Positions 35,921 through 44,951 are shown, numbered from the stretch's first letter. The stretch is DNA of 64,000 nt from Homalodisca vitripennis (GCF_021130785.1 NW_025777544.1:1-64000), one strand, 5' to 3'. Translations and numbers: made by a program. Notes: generated from the letters alone by a model not told the origin.

Positions 35921-36266
35921 TCACTGACTTATACAATTACATATCTCCTCCTTCTCCCCCTCTCCCTCTTCCATAGACGATACCGTATAGTCACTATCAT
36001 CTTCTATGACATCGTCGTCGTTTTGCACAGTGGTTATCGTAAATTTCATTTAACAGTCTGAATATTTCATCTTTCCGCCTGTCAATCATTACACATACAC
36101 AAGTGTCTGGTACATCTTGACAATCCGGTGTGGTATATGCACATTCGCAATAATGCATGTAGCCGTCACTTGTTCGTTTCATTGTTGTTAACTGGTGATT
36201 CTGGATTAGTCTACGGATTTCACCGACCAAATCAAGGACGATATTTATCTTCCGTGAACCTTCCAT
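35921..36266 (-). CDS. Small cysteine-containing protein with possible acidic tail
   Basis: The ATG at 36266 opens a frame to 35997 (MEGSRKINIVLDLVGEIRRL, HYCECAYTTPDC, CVCVMIDRRKDEIFRLLNEI). The last codons of that frame are arginine-rich and look out of frame. The neighbouring frame continues to a TGA at 35921-35923 with an acidic tail (VIEDDSDYTVSSMEEGEGE), which suggests a one-base shift near 36020. I do not recognise the family. It sits between the major capsid gene and the PC4-like gene. Confidence 0.4.
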
Positions 36267-36324
36267 CGTGGCGTCCAATTTGAAAACTGAAAGATTCTGT
36301 CATTTGAATCGTGTTTTATTCACG

Positions 36325-37556
36325 TTACATCATCTTCTTTACCGTGCCCTTGAGCATTGTGTAAACGAAATACGAGTCATGAAGCAGTAGACAGTAGGCT
36401 GTGGTGTTGGCCTTGAACGCTTCCGTTAGCCTCAAATTCTATCCGCACATCGACAGGTCCAGACTTGACCGAATCATTTTGGCGTGAACAATCAATCACA
36501 TACAGAGGTGTTTTATTTTTAAACGTGTCCAGACTGACGTCAGGCCACCGACGACCACCTAAATCGCCATAATAGGAGTTTTGAAATCTTACAAACATTT
36601 CGTAGAATATAGCTGCGTCTCCGTGAATGTTGTCATAAGGGAAATATTGTGTATTTAAATATAGACGGATGTTCGATAACTTACAACTGTCAAAACATGA
36701 CATGTCTTTCTTTAAGTTGTTTTTCCTTTCTGTCTGGAAAGCTACAATCACGTATCGTGGTTTCTCCAATTGAGAAGAGGTTTTTATAGTCCATGATTGA
36801 CGTTCAGTTTGCGGCAGTACAGGGTATTCATGCAACTCCCACGATCTAAACGGTTATATGTATTGGAGTATCTTTTTCAACTAGATGTAGGATTTTAGCA
36901 CGAAACAAGTCGGATACAGAGATGTGAGGCACCCGCCAGTACAGATTGGTGATCTTCAACGCGTGAGTCACTGCATCCTCGCTAATAATAGCGTTGGCAT
37001 CTGTCGCCGACCGCAGCAGTATCAACTCTTGTTTTACATTCACAATTATTCGCTTGTAATCCTCTGCGAATCCCAACAACAATCTTAAAGGTACAGAAAA
37101 CGAGAATTTGTCCATTTCTCTCTTTCCACCGGGGCCGAACCAGCATGCATTTTCCAGATTCTTTTCGTCTTCTGCACGAGCTGATAATATATTTTTTAAG
37201 GAACTGGCTATACCTAAATTCTTTGTGCGATCAATTTCCACACCGCCAATCTCGTATCGGATATCATCAAAGAGAAAAGCGATAGCATTGTTAACCAAAG
37301 ACACTTTAGCATCTGTTGTACCGTCTGCTTTCTTACCGCTTACTGTACCCATAACGTGTAGTGTACTTTCGAAAGGAGCTGTTATTAAGTCCTGATAACT
37401 GATTGGTATCCGTATTTCATCGTTATTATTAAACGTGGTTGAAGCATACGGATTATGTGTGTGATATTCCAGTCCGGTAATGATTTCATTGTACTCAGCG
37501 GGACTCTCTATATCGAGCATTTCCACGAATTGCGCCGGTGTTAACTTTAAAGCCAA
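36325..37556 (-). CDS. MCP: Major capsid protein (double jelly-roll), two frameshifts
   Basis: Three segments in different frames: 37556-36846, then about 36845-36377, then to a TAA at 36325-36327. The first has the Polinton MCP pattern (EYHTHNPYAS, IPISYQDLI, FLFDDIRYEIGGVEIDR, RVPHISVSD), the second HEYPVLPQTERQSW and YLNTQYFPYDNI, and the third ends YFVYTMLKGTVKK. Breaks are one-base insertions near 36853 and 36410. The total of about 410 residues fits the family. This is the hexon-forming capsid subunit. No in-frame ATG precedes the open region, so the true start is unresolved (a lost base or a spliced leader). It lies directly downstream of penton. Confidence 0.88.
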
Positions 37557-37639
37557 GAGAGCGCAATAAATTTGCGTTAGCAGAAGTTACCACTATCAGG
37601 CGCGGCGGTCTAATGACCTTAATTATGTTCACACCCTCC

Positions 37640-38335
37640 TTAAATACTAGACCCATGAGCACCCACTTTCTTTACATGCAACCTCAAAGATAACGTTTCA
37701 CCTCTGAGATTCACAGGATTGTTGTCTTGATCTTTAAGCTCGACATTTATGGTGTGCACCTTCTGAACGTTGAGTGGTAAATAAATCACTGTACCAGGTG
37801 TCTCGACTATTTTATACCCCGGCTCTACTTGTGGAAAGAACTCGTGAATAACGTGACTCTCTACACCGTTATCAAACGAGCCGCGAACAACGTTGCACTC
37901 AACTCTTATGCTGTTCACCTTGAGAATATTCACAGGCAGGTCTGAAGTGTGTACTTTATTAGCTTGCAGCACCTTTTTGCTGAAGCCCAATATCGATGCA
38001 ATTGTGCCTTTCTTGCTGAAATCAATCTGCACGTTGCTTTTAATCTCGGTCTTAAGAGTATTGTTATTTGCATTCAAGCGGACTGTGATCCCCTCCGGTA
38101 GTCTCCCCTGTATATAATTCGCAATATCTTCTACTTCGTAAGAACCTTCCTCAAACATTATCACTTCATCATGGTTTCCGTAATAAAATTTATCGTTTAC
38201 ATTCTTTTCAATATTGGGAATGGAATTGAATGTGCTCAGATCTATCAATCCAATTACGTAATCGCCATCACTGGTGTCGTATGGAGGAAATACGTCACAA
38301 GTTATTCTTGAACCTTTCCCGCTCAGGCAAAACAT
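37640..38335 (-). CDS. Minor capsid (penton, single jelly-roll)
   Basis: 231 residues, intact frame from ATG 38335. Signature runs are IGLIDLSTFNSIPNI, IMFEEGSYEVEDIANYI, ASILGFSKK, SIRVECNVVRGSFDNG, HEFFPQVEPGYKIVETPG and RLHVKK, matching Polinton minor capsid/penton proteins that occupy capsid vertices. The start overlaps the protease gene by 41 bp in a different frame. This is one of the few structural genes in this copy with no break. Confidence 0.88.
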   Translation of the reverse strand: MFCLSGKGSRITCDVFPPYDTSDGDYVIGLIDLSTFNSIPNIEKNVNDKFYYGNHDEVIMFEEGSYEVEDIANYIQGRLPEGITVRLNANNNTLKTEIKSNVQIDFSKKGTIASILGFSKKVLQANKVHTSDLPVNILKVNSIRVECNVVRGSFDNGVESHVIHEFFPQVEPGYKIVETPGTVIYLPLNVQKVHTINVELKDQDNNPVNLRGETLSLRLHVKKVGAHGSSI

Positions 38336-38675
38336 TCTTTCCGCTGAGAAACTCTAAGCACAGATGTCCACATACAACTGAATCAATCCCCTGACGACTT
38401 TGATAATTATACTGTATATCAGCGGTGGGTCCGAAATAGTATATGAGTTCCCAAGGAGGGCGAAGATTTCCGAAACTGTCAAAATAGCTCACGTTATGCC
38501 GGCGTTTTCTGTAGCAAACCCAATGAGTACCGTCACCGTAACTTGAGTCCAGATTAACTATAGCTGACTCGTATTTTCTAGGCCCTGTTTGAGGTAACGT
38601 GTCACGCATAAACACCCCTCTAAAATTGGGAATGCTTAGTTGTTTAGCGTAGTGGATCAACTCGAAATTTGTCAA
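38295..38675 (-). CDS. PRO: Adenovirus-type cysteine protease
   Basis: About 126 residues are open with the family's catalytic order: His (GTHWVCY, residue 51), Asp (SYFDSFG, 66), Gln (NYQ, 92) and Cys (VVCGHLCL, 102). The N-terminal IPNFRGVFMRD and the segment IVNLDSSYGDGTHW are typical of Polinton maturation proteases. The frame has no ATG at its start: the first codon used is TTG, and upstream it remains open only back to about 38703, where a run of nine A lies on the minus strand. Translation therefore needs a lost start, a slip, or an indel. It would cleave capsid and core proteins during virion maturation. Confidence 0.88.
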   Translation of the reverse strand: MTNFELIHYAKQLSIPNFRGVFMRDTLPQTGPRKYESAIVNLDSSYGDGTHWVCYRKRRHNVSYFDSFGNLRPPWELIYYFGPTADIQYNYQSRQGIDSVVCGHLCLEFLSGKNVLPERERFKNNL

Positions 38676-38680
38676 CGGTC

Positions 38681-39206
38681 TTATCGGGATCGAGATTTTT
38701 TTTTACAACAACTCCTCTTCTTTTTTCTAACACCAGCCCCCCTCTTTGGATACGGTTTTAGGTAAAGGCCCCTACCTTTCGTCTTTCCGCTCTTCTTAAA
38801 CACTTTCCTTCGTCTTTTTCCACCACCGAAAGCCGTTTTAGCTTTCATCGCACCAGTTACAGCTAAAGCAGCTGCTCTTTCACCTAAAGTCGCGTCTGAC
38901 GATTTTTACTCTATCCCAAGCCCGCTTTGCCAACTCTTTGTCTGCTTGATTGCGATGCTCCGAGTCACTGTATTTATCGTAAGCTATATCGTGAATACGG
39001 CAGGCATCATCCAATAAATTCACCCCCTTCTCACCCCTAGCGATTCTTTTTTTCAAAAATGTGCCAGGTCCGCAGAAGGAATAGCTGGGGATGTGTGCTT
39101 CAAAAGGTAGAAGGTCAATCGCCTTGTTAATAACACTAGAGATAACACCTCCTGCTCCTCCGATGGTTCGCTTTCGTCTGACGGACGACCCCTTGCGCTT
39201 TGCCAT
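38681..39206 (-). CDS. Phospholipase A2 domain with basic tail (core/minor capsid-like), one frameshift
   Basis: Start chosen at ATG 39206 (MAKRKGSSVRRKR). The PLA2 domain has the calcium loop CGPGT (residues 45-49), the catalytic HD (72-73) with Y76, and ADKEL (from 88), the viral PLA2 arrangement also known from parvovirus VP1 and some Polinton-like viruses. A one-base insertion in the run at 38903-38907 shifts the frame; the continuing frame encodes GERAAALAVTG then a strongly basic tail rich in KKR, ending at a TAA, 38681-38683. Such a domain is thought to breach endosomal membranes; the basic tail suggests DNA or core binding. TATATAA lies 55 bp upstream. Confidence 0.78.
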
Positions 39207-39268
39207 TTTATCCGCGCCGTGGCTAAAACCAGACTGCAGTGTATGCCTTGCAATCACAGTTTATATAA

Positions 39269-40054
39269 TTAGTCTTCCGATCTCATTATTTTCGTTTTGG
39301 AGTTTAAGAAAAACGGATCAACAACGTTTGAACGAATCCACTGGTCTTTAGCGACCGATCTAACACTATCACCAGGAGGAGCGAGACGTATATAGAAACT
39401 GTAAAACACTTCACTTAAGACACGAACGAGATAGTTCATTGTCACAGCATCTTGCATTTCGGTAGGGTCTGCAACTAACCCTAACTTTTTGTTTGCAAAC
39501 TCCCAACCGTCTTGCTTCTTTGTAACTGTGTTTGCGTTGAAATAGTTGAGCGTCACAGCGTCACGAAGCTCGACAGGATCGGCCACTAGCTTTAGCCTTT
39601 TGTTTCCAAGCTCCCAACCATCCTGCTTTTTTTTTATTGTGTTATTTTTGAAGTAACCGAGTGTTAACGCGTCATCGTTTTGTTTAGGCTCCCCAATTTG
39701 ATGTAATCTAAAGCGATGAAACTTGTAAGATTTATCCTTTAAATCTTTTGACGGTATGTGTTCGGCCAGTTGAGCGAGTGGTAGAGCGTCATATGGCCTT
39801 GTAGCTTTACTTATATTGCTCAATCTCTGTTTCCGACAGTCAATTCCATCTTTCCCGATTATCACCGATTTACTGGTCAGCGTTTGTAGATTTACGGCGT
39901 CGAGATCATCTTCTGGACTTTTTACATGTCTTAGCCGCTTCCCGTTAATGTCGTAGTCACCTTCGGTCGTCAGCTTGAATCCATCTCCTTTCGGTCCTCT
40001 TAACCCGCCTTTTCCAAACTGCCTGGATCGCCGTCCAAACTTGTCAACACTCAT
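39269..40054 (-). CDS. Fibre-like protein C (beta-repeat)
   Basis: 261 residues from ATG 40054, intact. It begins MSVDKFGRR, then GPKGDGF and EGDYDINGKRL. About five repeats follow with the pattern KRLxxVxxPxxxxDAVxLxY, for example NKRLKLVADPVELRDAVTLN and NKKLGLVADPTEMQDAVTMN. Each is the kind of short beta-turn unit seen in viral and phage fibres. It starts inside the ATGA overlap with gene B. It probably forms a trimeric receptor-binding or shaft protein on the capsid; this is inference from repeat architecture and neighbourhood. Confidence 0.6.
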   Translation of the reverse strand: MSVDKFGRRSRQFGKGGLRGPKGDGFKLTTEGDYDINGKRLRHVKSPEDDLDAVNLQTLTSKSVIIGKDGIDCRKQRLSNISKATRPYDALPLAQLAEHIPSKDLKDKSYKFHRFRLHQIGEPKQNDDALTLGYFKNNTIKKKQDGWELGNKRLKLVADPVELRDAVTLNYFNANTVTKKQDGWEFANKKLGLVADPTEMQDAVTMNYLVRVLSEVFYSFYIRLAPPGDSVRSVAKDQWIRSNVVDPFFLNSKTKIMRSED

Positions 40055-40475
40055 TGTGCAAGTGATGACGAGTCACGAATTTTACTCTTTATAAATATCT
40101 TATCCCAGTCGATATATGTATGTGCATCAACGTTTAAAGTGTGCTTGAAAACCTACCAACAGCTACGGTACTGTGTACTCTATTGATCCAATGGAACAAT
40201 TGAACCGCTAAAAGTTTCATAGAATTTTCTTGTGAATCTTTCAAGCTGTTTAACTTGTCGGTTAAAGTAATCATTTCGGTTTGCAGAGCTCCTAACTTAC
40301 TGATCAACGTCTGTAGATTAACAGCGTCTAGTTCATTTTCCGGGTTCCCTAGATTTCTTAGACGTTTTCTCTGCACGTCATAGTCACCTTCGGCAGTCAC
40401 ATTGAATCCCTCGCCTTTCGGACCTTGTTTAGCCTTTGTACGCTTGAAGCGTCGTCCAAACTTGTCCACACTCAT
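40051..40475 (-). CDS. Fibre-like protein B (mosaic), frameshifted
   Basis: From ATG 40475. The N-terminal half (MSVDKFGRR, GPKGEGF, GDYDVQRKRL, PENELDAVNLQTL) matches gene C. The second half, with a coiled-coil stretch and LLAVQLFHWINRVHSTV, matches gene A. The frame closes early at 40134, but the downstream frame still encodes the A-like end (TYIDWDKIFIKS...) to a TGA overlapping the start of gene C, so a single-base loss near 40147 is likely. Probably a short fibre or fibre-anchor protein. Confidence 0.6.
40087..40096 (-). promoter_or_regulatory. TATA box inside the 3' end of gene B, serving gene C
   Basis: ATTTATAAAG on the minus strand, which also encodes part of DKIFIKS; 33-42 bp before ATG 40054. 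Confidence 0.5.
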
Positions 40476-40834
40476 TTTACAAGTGATGAAGACTCTTCCT
40501 GTACATTGCTCTTTATAAATATCTTATCCCAGTCAATATATGTGTTTTCATCAGCATCTAAGGCGGTGTGGAAGCGAGCTGGAGGTACGGTAGTGTGTAT
40601 CTTGTTGATCCAGTGAAATAGTTGAACTGCTAGACGTCTTATAGCTTCTTCATTTCTATTTTGTAAGCTGTTTATTTGATCCTGCTGAATAAGCGCTTGA
40701 TTTTGAAGGGTTGAAATTTGAGAGTACAGTCTTCTTACATCTTTCTTTAGCTTTTTGTTTACAGTATTCATAACTCTCTGGATGTCTTGCTTCTTCAGAT
40801 ATTGTGGTCTCTGACCAAACTTATTGACGGTCAT
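40472..40834 (-). CDS. Fibre-like protein A (coiled-coil with conserved C-terminal module)
   Basis: 120 residues from ATG 40834, intact; its start and stop each overlap a neighbour by ATGA. Begins MTVNKFGQR, then a coiled coil (about residues 20-65, heptad-like LYSQISTLQNQALIQQDQI). The C-terminal module shared with gene B follows (LAVQLFHWINKIHTTV and IDWDKIFIKS). It lacks the beta repeats of genes B and C. Probably a virion spike or anchor component; no enzymatic motif. Confidence 0.58.
   Translation of the reverse strand: MTVNKFGQRPQYLKKQDIQRVMNTVNKKLKKDVRRLYSQISTLQNQALIQQDQINSLQNRNEEAIRRLAVQLFHWINKIHTTVPPARFHTALDADENTYIDWDKIFIKSNVQEESSSLVK
40511..40520 (-). promoter_or_regulatory. TATA box inside the 3' end of gene A, serving gene B
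   Basis: ATTTATAAAG on the minus strand, embedded in the codons for IFIKS; 36-45 bp before ATG 40475. Confidence 0.5.
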
Positions 40835-41884
40835 CTCATCAATGATCTGAATCTCGCGTTACCATCACCTGATATAGTCTTTGATTCTTTCAATTCTTCA
40901 AGGATATTTATAATCTCGTTCTTGTGGTTCGTGTTTCCAGCTTCAGCGGATGCCACCAACAGCCTAAGACGGTCGCACAACTCATTTGGATCGTTCCAGT
41001 AAACCGTATCGGGATCTGATAGTGATTTAGTCACACTATGAGCTTTTCCTGTCAGCTCCAGAACCCTTAACTACTTTTGGAAATAAGTCTGAAATTACAT
41101 ACTTATACTTTAGCGACGTGTTTGCGATTGATAACTCCATTTGGGTTTATAGTTTCTTTTATGAGCGCTAGTTTTCTTCAGTATATCTTTGTAAGCGATT
41201 TTGTCTTCGTCATTGTAGATTTCATCATCCGGTATTCGCTTGAAAATCAACTCGTACAGACCCTCTTGTGGCTTATACGCCACATCATCTATTCGAATAC
41301 TACCGTCCTCATCAAACTGCAATTCCTTATTGCCAACCATTAAAGTATTTTTTTCGTAACGAGGACCGTAAAGATGGTCAATTTTAGATGAACGCCCACC
41401 CAAATCCTTCATAAGCTCTTGCATGTACTTTCTGGTCAACGGAATGAGCAAAGCTATCAGCGATATATTGGGACGCCGTCTGTAGACCCGTAGGTGTTGA
41501 AAGCATTTTTGTAATTTCGTTGTTTCCACCATCACCTTTGTCGTCTGTCTCAAACACTTCTTCTGCTCCAGAATCAAGTCTAGTGGAGACCGATGGTTTT
41601 AAATGAGGAAGATTAGGCGAAGAAAATACATTTGGTAGAAACTCTGAGTTTTCATCATCGTCATCATCTGCATTATCTTCCTCTTTCTTGATTTCCTTCT
41701 TGACATCGGTGTGTAAAGTGCGTGTCTCCTTGGTGTCACGCAATTCCTTGATCAACGGCTGGTATTGCTTTTCAAACATCTCCTCGGACTCCAATTCACC
41801 CCGCTTAAACCGATTATACTTTTGTTTTATAGATTTCTTTAATTTTGATATCTCCGTCATAAGCTGCTTCTTGTTTCGCGTCAT
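40831..41884 (-). CDS. DUF8207-type Polinton protein, several frameshifts
   Basis: ATG 41884 opens a lysine- and acid-rich N-terminal half (41884-41384). The frame changes near 41445 into the conserved domain (41440-41110): PLTRKYMQELM, IDHLYGPRYEKNTLMVGNK, GLYELIFKRIPDDEIYNDED and TSAHKRNYKP. These fit the DUF8207 domain seen in insect Polinton proteins. Further shifts lead to the usual C-terminus (LELTGKAHS, then VYWNDPNELCDRLRLLVAS, and EIINILEEL) ending at 40831. At least three breaks lie along the gene. Function unknown; probably structural or assembly-related given its place between the ATPase and fibre genes. TATATAAATA and TCAGTG precede the ATG. Confidence 0.62.
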
Positions 41885-41917
41885 GATTGACACTGAACCC
41901 ACAGCCTGTTATCTGTT

Positions 41918-41927
41918 TATTTATATA
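41918..41927 (-). promoter_or_regulatory. TATA box and initiator of the DUF8207-type gene
   Basis: TATATAAATA on the minus strand, with the arthropod-type initiator TCAGTG at 41896-41891, about 25-30 bp downstream and just before ATG 41884. Confidence 0.6.
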
Positions 41928-42053
41928 GGATTTCCTCATATGCAAATAATGAGAAGTATCGATCAATCTGCACTCTAGTCTCTTCATGGTAGTTCTACCT
42001 GTCTAAAAAATAATGCCCGCTTCTTGTGTTTTCTAATGTAACGAATCACTTCT

Positions 42054-43169
42054 TTAAGTGAAAACACCTGAGGACAGTGGTAGGCCAGAATAGTATCTGT
42101 CACTTTCACGACTGAATCTAGGAATACGTTCACGTCGTGATAGGTCTTTGAAGATAAAAGTCCTTTTTATACCGCCTCGCCATTGGGGTATTTCAGCAAC
42201 AGTGTACTGGTCGTTCGCTATCGTTTTGTCCATATACCTCTTCAGATCCTGAATAGGTCTTTCCACGTCAGTATTGTGCAATAGGTATGAATTTAGGAGC
42301 AGAAACTCATCTGAGTTTGCACCGGTAAATTCGTGCCAACTACTAAATAGTTCTGGTCGTGTTATTCTGTACTCACCGGATCCCTCTACTAGAGAGAGAC
42401 CGAATTTTTTACACTCCAAAGGTACCGTGGGTAGAGCACGTCTTATGAACTCTGTTGTGTACAGTCCTTGACATAAGTTATTCACTGCAGCAAACGTCTT
42501 CCCCCGTTTTCCCTGTATACTACCAGGAGTTGGCCCGTAGTGTACGTTGTAGCTAACGTCTATGTAACACTGTGAACGTAGCGCGCGTCTGTACACTGTT
42601 ACAGGTGATCTAATCGGAATGCTGCGACCCGTTAACACTATACACTTGGCTGCGTAAGGAATACTACACCCATACTTCAACATTCTCAAGTATATCTGAG
42701 TAAAGTTTAAACTACCGTGAGCGTTACTAAGTTTCAATATCGGTTTGCCAAATAGGTCTGGAAACGGTCTGAACCGAGACAATAAGTTCATGGGTTCACG
42801 CACAGTACCGTTTAGCATGTCTTCGTGGTAAATTACTAATTCTATTGGAACACCCCTCTCCTGACATTCGACGATGAACGATATCCATTTTTCACGGTTG
42901 TATATACGCTCGTCCGACGAAATCATTAACAATACTATCGGTGGTAAACTGCGACTGTAGACACCCTGTCTCTTGTGACGCCAACACCTCCTGTTATAAG
43001 CATCACCGTGTTTACCACGTCTACTGCAATAGTTCCCGCAAAATCCTTTCTTATCCTCATAATACCATGTACAGAGATTCGAGCGGACTTTTGCCGGTCT
43101 CCTGACTCCGTCGCTATTGACGCCTGTATATTTTCCAATATCATTGTAATAATAGATCCGCGCACTCAT
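42054..43169 (-). CDS. 371-residue protein: zinc-binding N-terminus plus glycosyltransferase-like domain
   Basis: Intact frame from ATG 43169, overlapping the ATPase stop by ATGA. Residues 33-65 hold a C-C-C-C-H cluster (C33, C44, C48, C62, H65) like small viral zinc-binding modules. The remainder has the order of a core-2/I-branching-type glycosyltransferase: PPIVLLMISSDERIYNREKW, VIYHEDML, AAKCIVLTGRSIPIRSPVTV, then a late ANSDEFLLLNSYLL resembling the acidic DE motif of that family. I rate the glycosyltransferase idea as plausible but unproven; it could be an unknown Polinton-specific protein. If right, it would modify virion or host glycans. TATAAA lies 42-47 bp upstream, inside the ATPase gene. 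Confidence 0.45.
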   Translation of the reverse strand: MSARIYYYNDIGKYTGVNSDGVRRPAKVRSNLCTWYYEDKKGFCGNYCSRRGKHGDAYNRRCWRHKRQGVYSRSLPPIVLLMISSDERIYNREKWISFIVECQERGVPIELVIYHEDMLNGTVREPMNLLSRFRPFPDLFGKPILKLSNAHGSLNFTQIYLRMLKYGCSIPYAAKCIVLTGRSIPIRSPVTVYRRALRSQCYIDVSYNVHYGPTPGSIQGKRGKTFAAVNNLCQGLYTTEFIRRALPTVPLECKKFGLSLVEGSGEYRITRPELFSSWHEFTGANSDEFLLLNSYLLHNTDVERPIQDLKRYMDKTIANDQYTVAEIPQWRGGIKRTFIFKDLSRRERIPRFSRESDRYYSGLPLSSGVFT

Positions 43170-43888
43170 AGTGACTCAAGAAAAGTGTCAACACCAATAC
43201 GGTACCGCCCTTTATAAATGTCACGGTCTTTGTCAATGACTAGAAAACCCGTGGTTACTGTCGTTCCAAGCTTTAGCGCACACCTTTTTAAATGAGTCGA
43301 AAGGCATATCTGTATTGACGTGATCGGCGTAAACATGTTTCAGATTCATATCGTCCTGCTTAAATATAATTATAAAATTAGTGTTATCACGTATCACTGC
43401 TTAGGAATACGACTGTAGGTCTGACCGAGATAGAACACATCAATATTGTTGTGTCTGCCCATAGTGAAATAGGCTCTAATGTTGTCATGCTTTTCACAGG
43501 CTATGTCATCAAACACCATGATTGAGTTTTTTTTGGCGTCACTAGGGTTTATCACAGTGCTGTTATCGTCCGATGGAAAGTACCCGATCTCTTTAGGTAA
43601 CACTTTTGCAAGGAATTTATATTTAGGCTGATACAGTGATTTAGAAAAAACGTATATGTTCTCATAAACCAATCCATTGGGATCAAACAAGAGGTTGAAC
43701 AGCACGTTAGTTTTGCCACAGTTGGAAGGTCCGGCAATAATACATCGTATCGAGTTTGGCAACAGGGGACCGTGCTTACTACCTATTTTGGTCATGTCAC
43801 CTCCCCCAGTAACAAACCGATCAAAATTAGACACGGGAAGCTCCACGGATTGTTTTACTACACGCATTGCAACAGATACTGAATGCAT
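43167..43888 (-). CDS. Packaging ATPase (FtsK/HerA-type), one frameshift
   Basis: Starts at ATG 43888 and stays in frame to 43394. It carries Walker A GPSNCGKT (residues 54-61 of the open frame), Walker B IMVFDDI (124-130) and the downstream GRHNNIDVFYLGQTYSRIPK, typical of Polinton and adintovirus A32-like DNA-packaging ATPases. A one-base loss near 43400 stops the frame early. The rest (RDNTNFIIIFKQ through FDSFKKVCAKAW) is readable in another frame to a TGA at 43167, overlapping the next ATG. It would drive DNA into the capsid. A (CT)n run separates it from integrase. Confidence 0.88.
43211..43216 (-). promoter_or_regulatory. TATA box inside the ATPase 3' end, serving the 371-residue gene
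   Basis: TATAAA within the ATPase codons for DIYKGR, 42-47 bp before ATG 43169. Confidence 0.5.
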
Positions 43889-43902
43889 CACAGGAATGGC
43901 TA

Positions 43903-43915
43903 AATTTAAATATAG
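43903..43915 (-). promoter_or_regulatory. TATA-like box of the ATPase gene
   Basis: CTATATTTAAATT on the minus strand, 15-27 bp before ATG 43888. The spacing implies a very short leader. Confidence 0.4.
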
Positions 43916-43919
43916 TCAC

Positions 43920-43944
43920 CGCTCTCTCTCTCTCTCTCTCTCTC
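43920..43944. repeat. (CT)n microsatellite between ATPase and integrase
   Basis: About 24 bp of CT, ending in the integrase stop region. Confidence 0.85.
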
Positions 43945-44878
43945 AAAGAATGTCCTTTCTGTCAATCCATGTGTCACTTGTTTTATCAAATCCTGCCCAT
44001 CTAACTAGTACCTTGTCTTTCTTTCTTCTCAACACTTTTTCAATTAAATAAACGTTTCCCGTGTTCGCCTTGGCCAGTTCAGGCTCATAAAATCCACCTT
44101 TCAAGATGGTTCCTTGTGAGTCTTGCAGGATATAAGTCTTGGGATTTGTCGGTTTTACAGCGTACACTGTAAATATTTCATTTGTCCAATTAGGTAAATA
44201 ACCTTTTTGAAAAACACGTTTGTACTTACTTATTCTCACTTTATCGTTCACACTAAATTTGGCCTTTAGGTGTTCTTGTTCTCTGGGTTTTTTTGCACGA
44301 TTTATGCGCTCCAGAATGGTTTTCACATGTTTTTGTCGTACATCTTTCGGTTTCATACCGATGGTTCTGTGAATAGTAGCATTGTAAAACCCTTAACTAT
44401 TTTCGGCAAAAGACTAACCCATTCGTAACTACCTCGAGCAGTGAATATTTTCCACATTTTCTCTTTTAATGTTCGGTTGAGGCGTTCAACTATGCTAGCC
44501 TTGAGTTCGGAATATGTATTGAAGTGATTGATCCCGTAATGCATCATCAATTTATTAATGTGACCGTTGAACCATTCTTTACCCTGATCAGTCTGGAAGT
44601 TCTTCATCTTGTGTTTTTGTAGAATGGGTTCCAGCGCTTTAGCTACCTCCACTGCTGCTTTACTTTTTAACGGTACAGCTATTGCGAATTTTGTCAGACA
44701 GTTTATAATTGTCAGTATATACTTCATCCCCTTGTTTTCACCAGCGTACGGTATCATCTCCACGAGATCTGCCTGGTAAAGATCGTCCTTACCTTTCAGA
44801 GAAAGTGACACTTCGTCTCCTGAAATTACGACGAACTGGCCTATGTAGCTCGTTAGCTATTGCTTGACGTCTCTCCAT
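43943..44878 (-). CDS. INT: Polinton integrase (RVE) with C-terminal chromodomain, two frameshifts
   Basis: ATG 44878 starts ERRQAIANELHRPVRRNF, the usual Polinton integrase N-terminal region. A one-base shift near 44812 leads to the catalytic core (44811-44353): D in LYQADLVEM, D in QTDQGKEWF and E in SIVERLNRT, with 33 residues between the last two. A second shift near 44387 leads to 44356-43943 (TIG/MKPKDV...), with an SH3-like DNA-binding part and a chromodomain at the end (YLIEKVLRRKKDKVLVRWAG then TSDTWI). It would join the element ends to host DNA, giving the 6-bp duplication; the chromodomain may guide it to chromatin. TATAAAAG is about 30 bp upstream. Confidence 0.92.
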
Positions 44879-44905
44879 TTTGAAAATGAGAAGAATGTGG
44901 CAGGA

Positions 44906-44913
44906 CTTTTATA
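44906..44913 (-). promoter_or_regulatory. TATA box of the integrase gene
   Basis: TATAAAAG on the minus strand, 28-35 bp before ATG 44878, so the leader would be only a few bases. A 7-bp hairpin CTACAGC/GCTGTAG lies upstream at 44929-44951. Confidence 0.55.
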
Positions 44914-44951
44914 TTTAACCCCCAAATTCTACAGCCCCTCCACCGCTGTAG

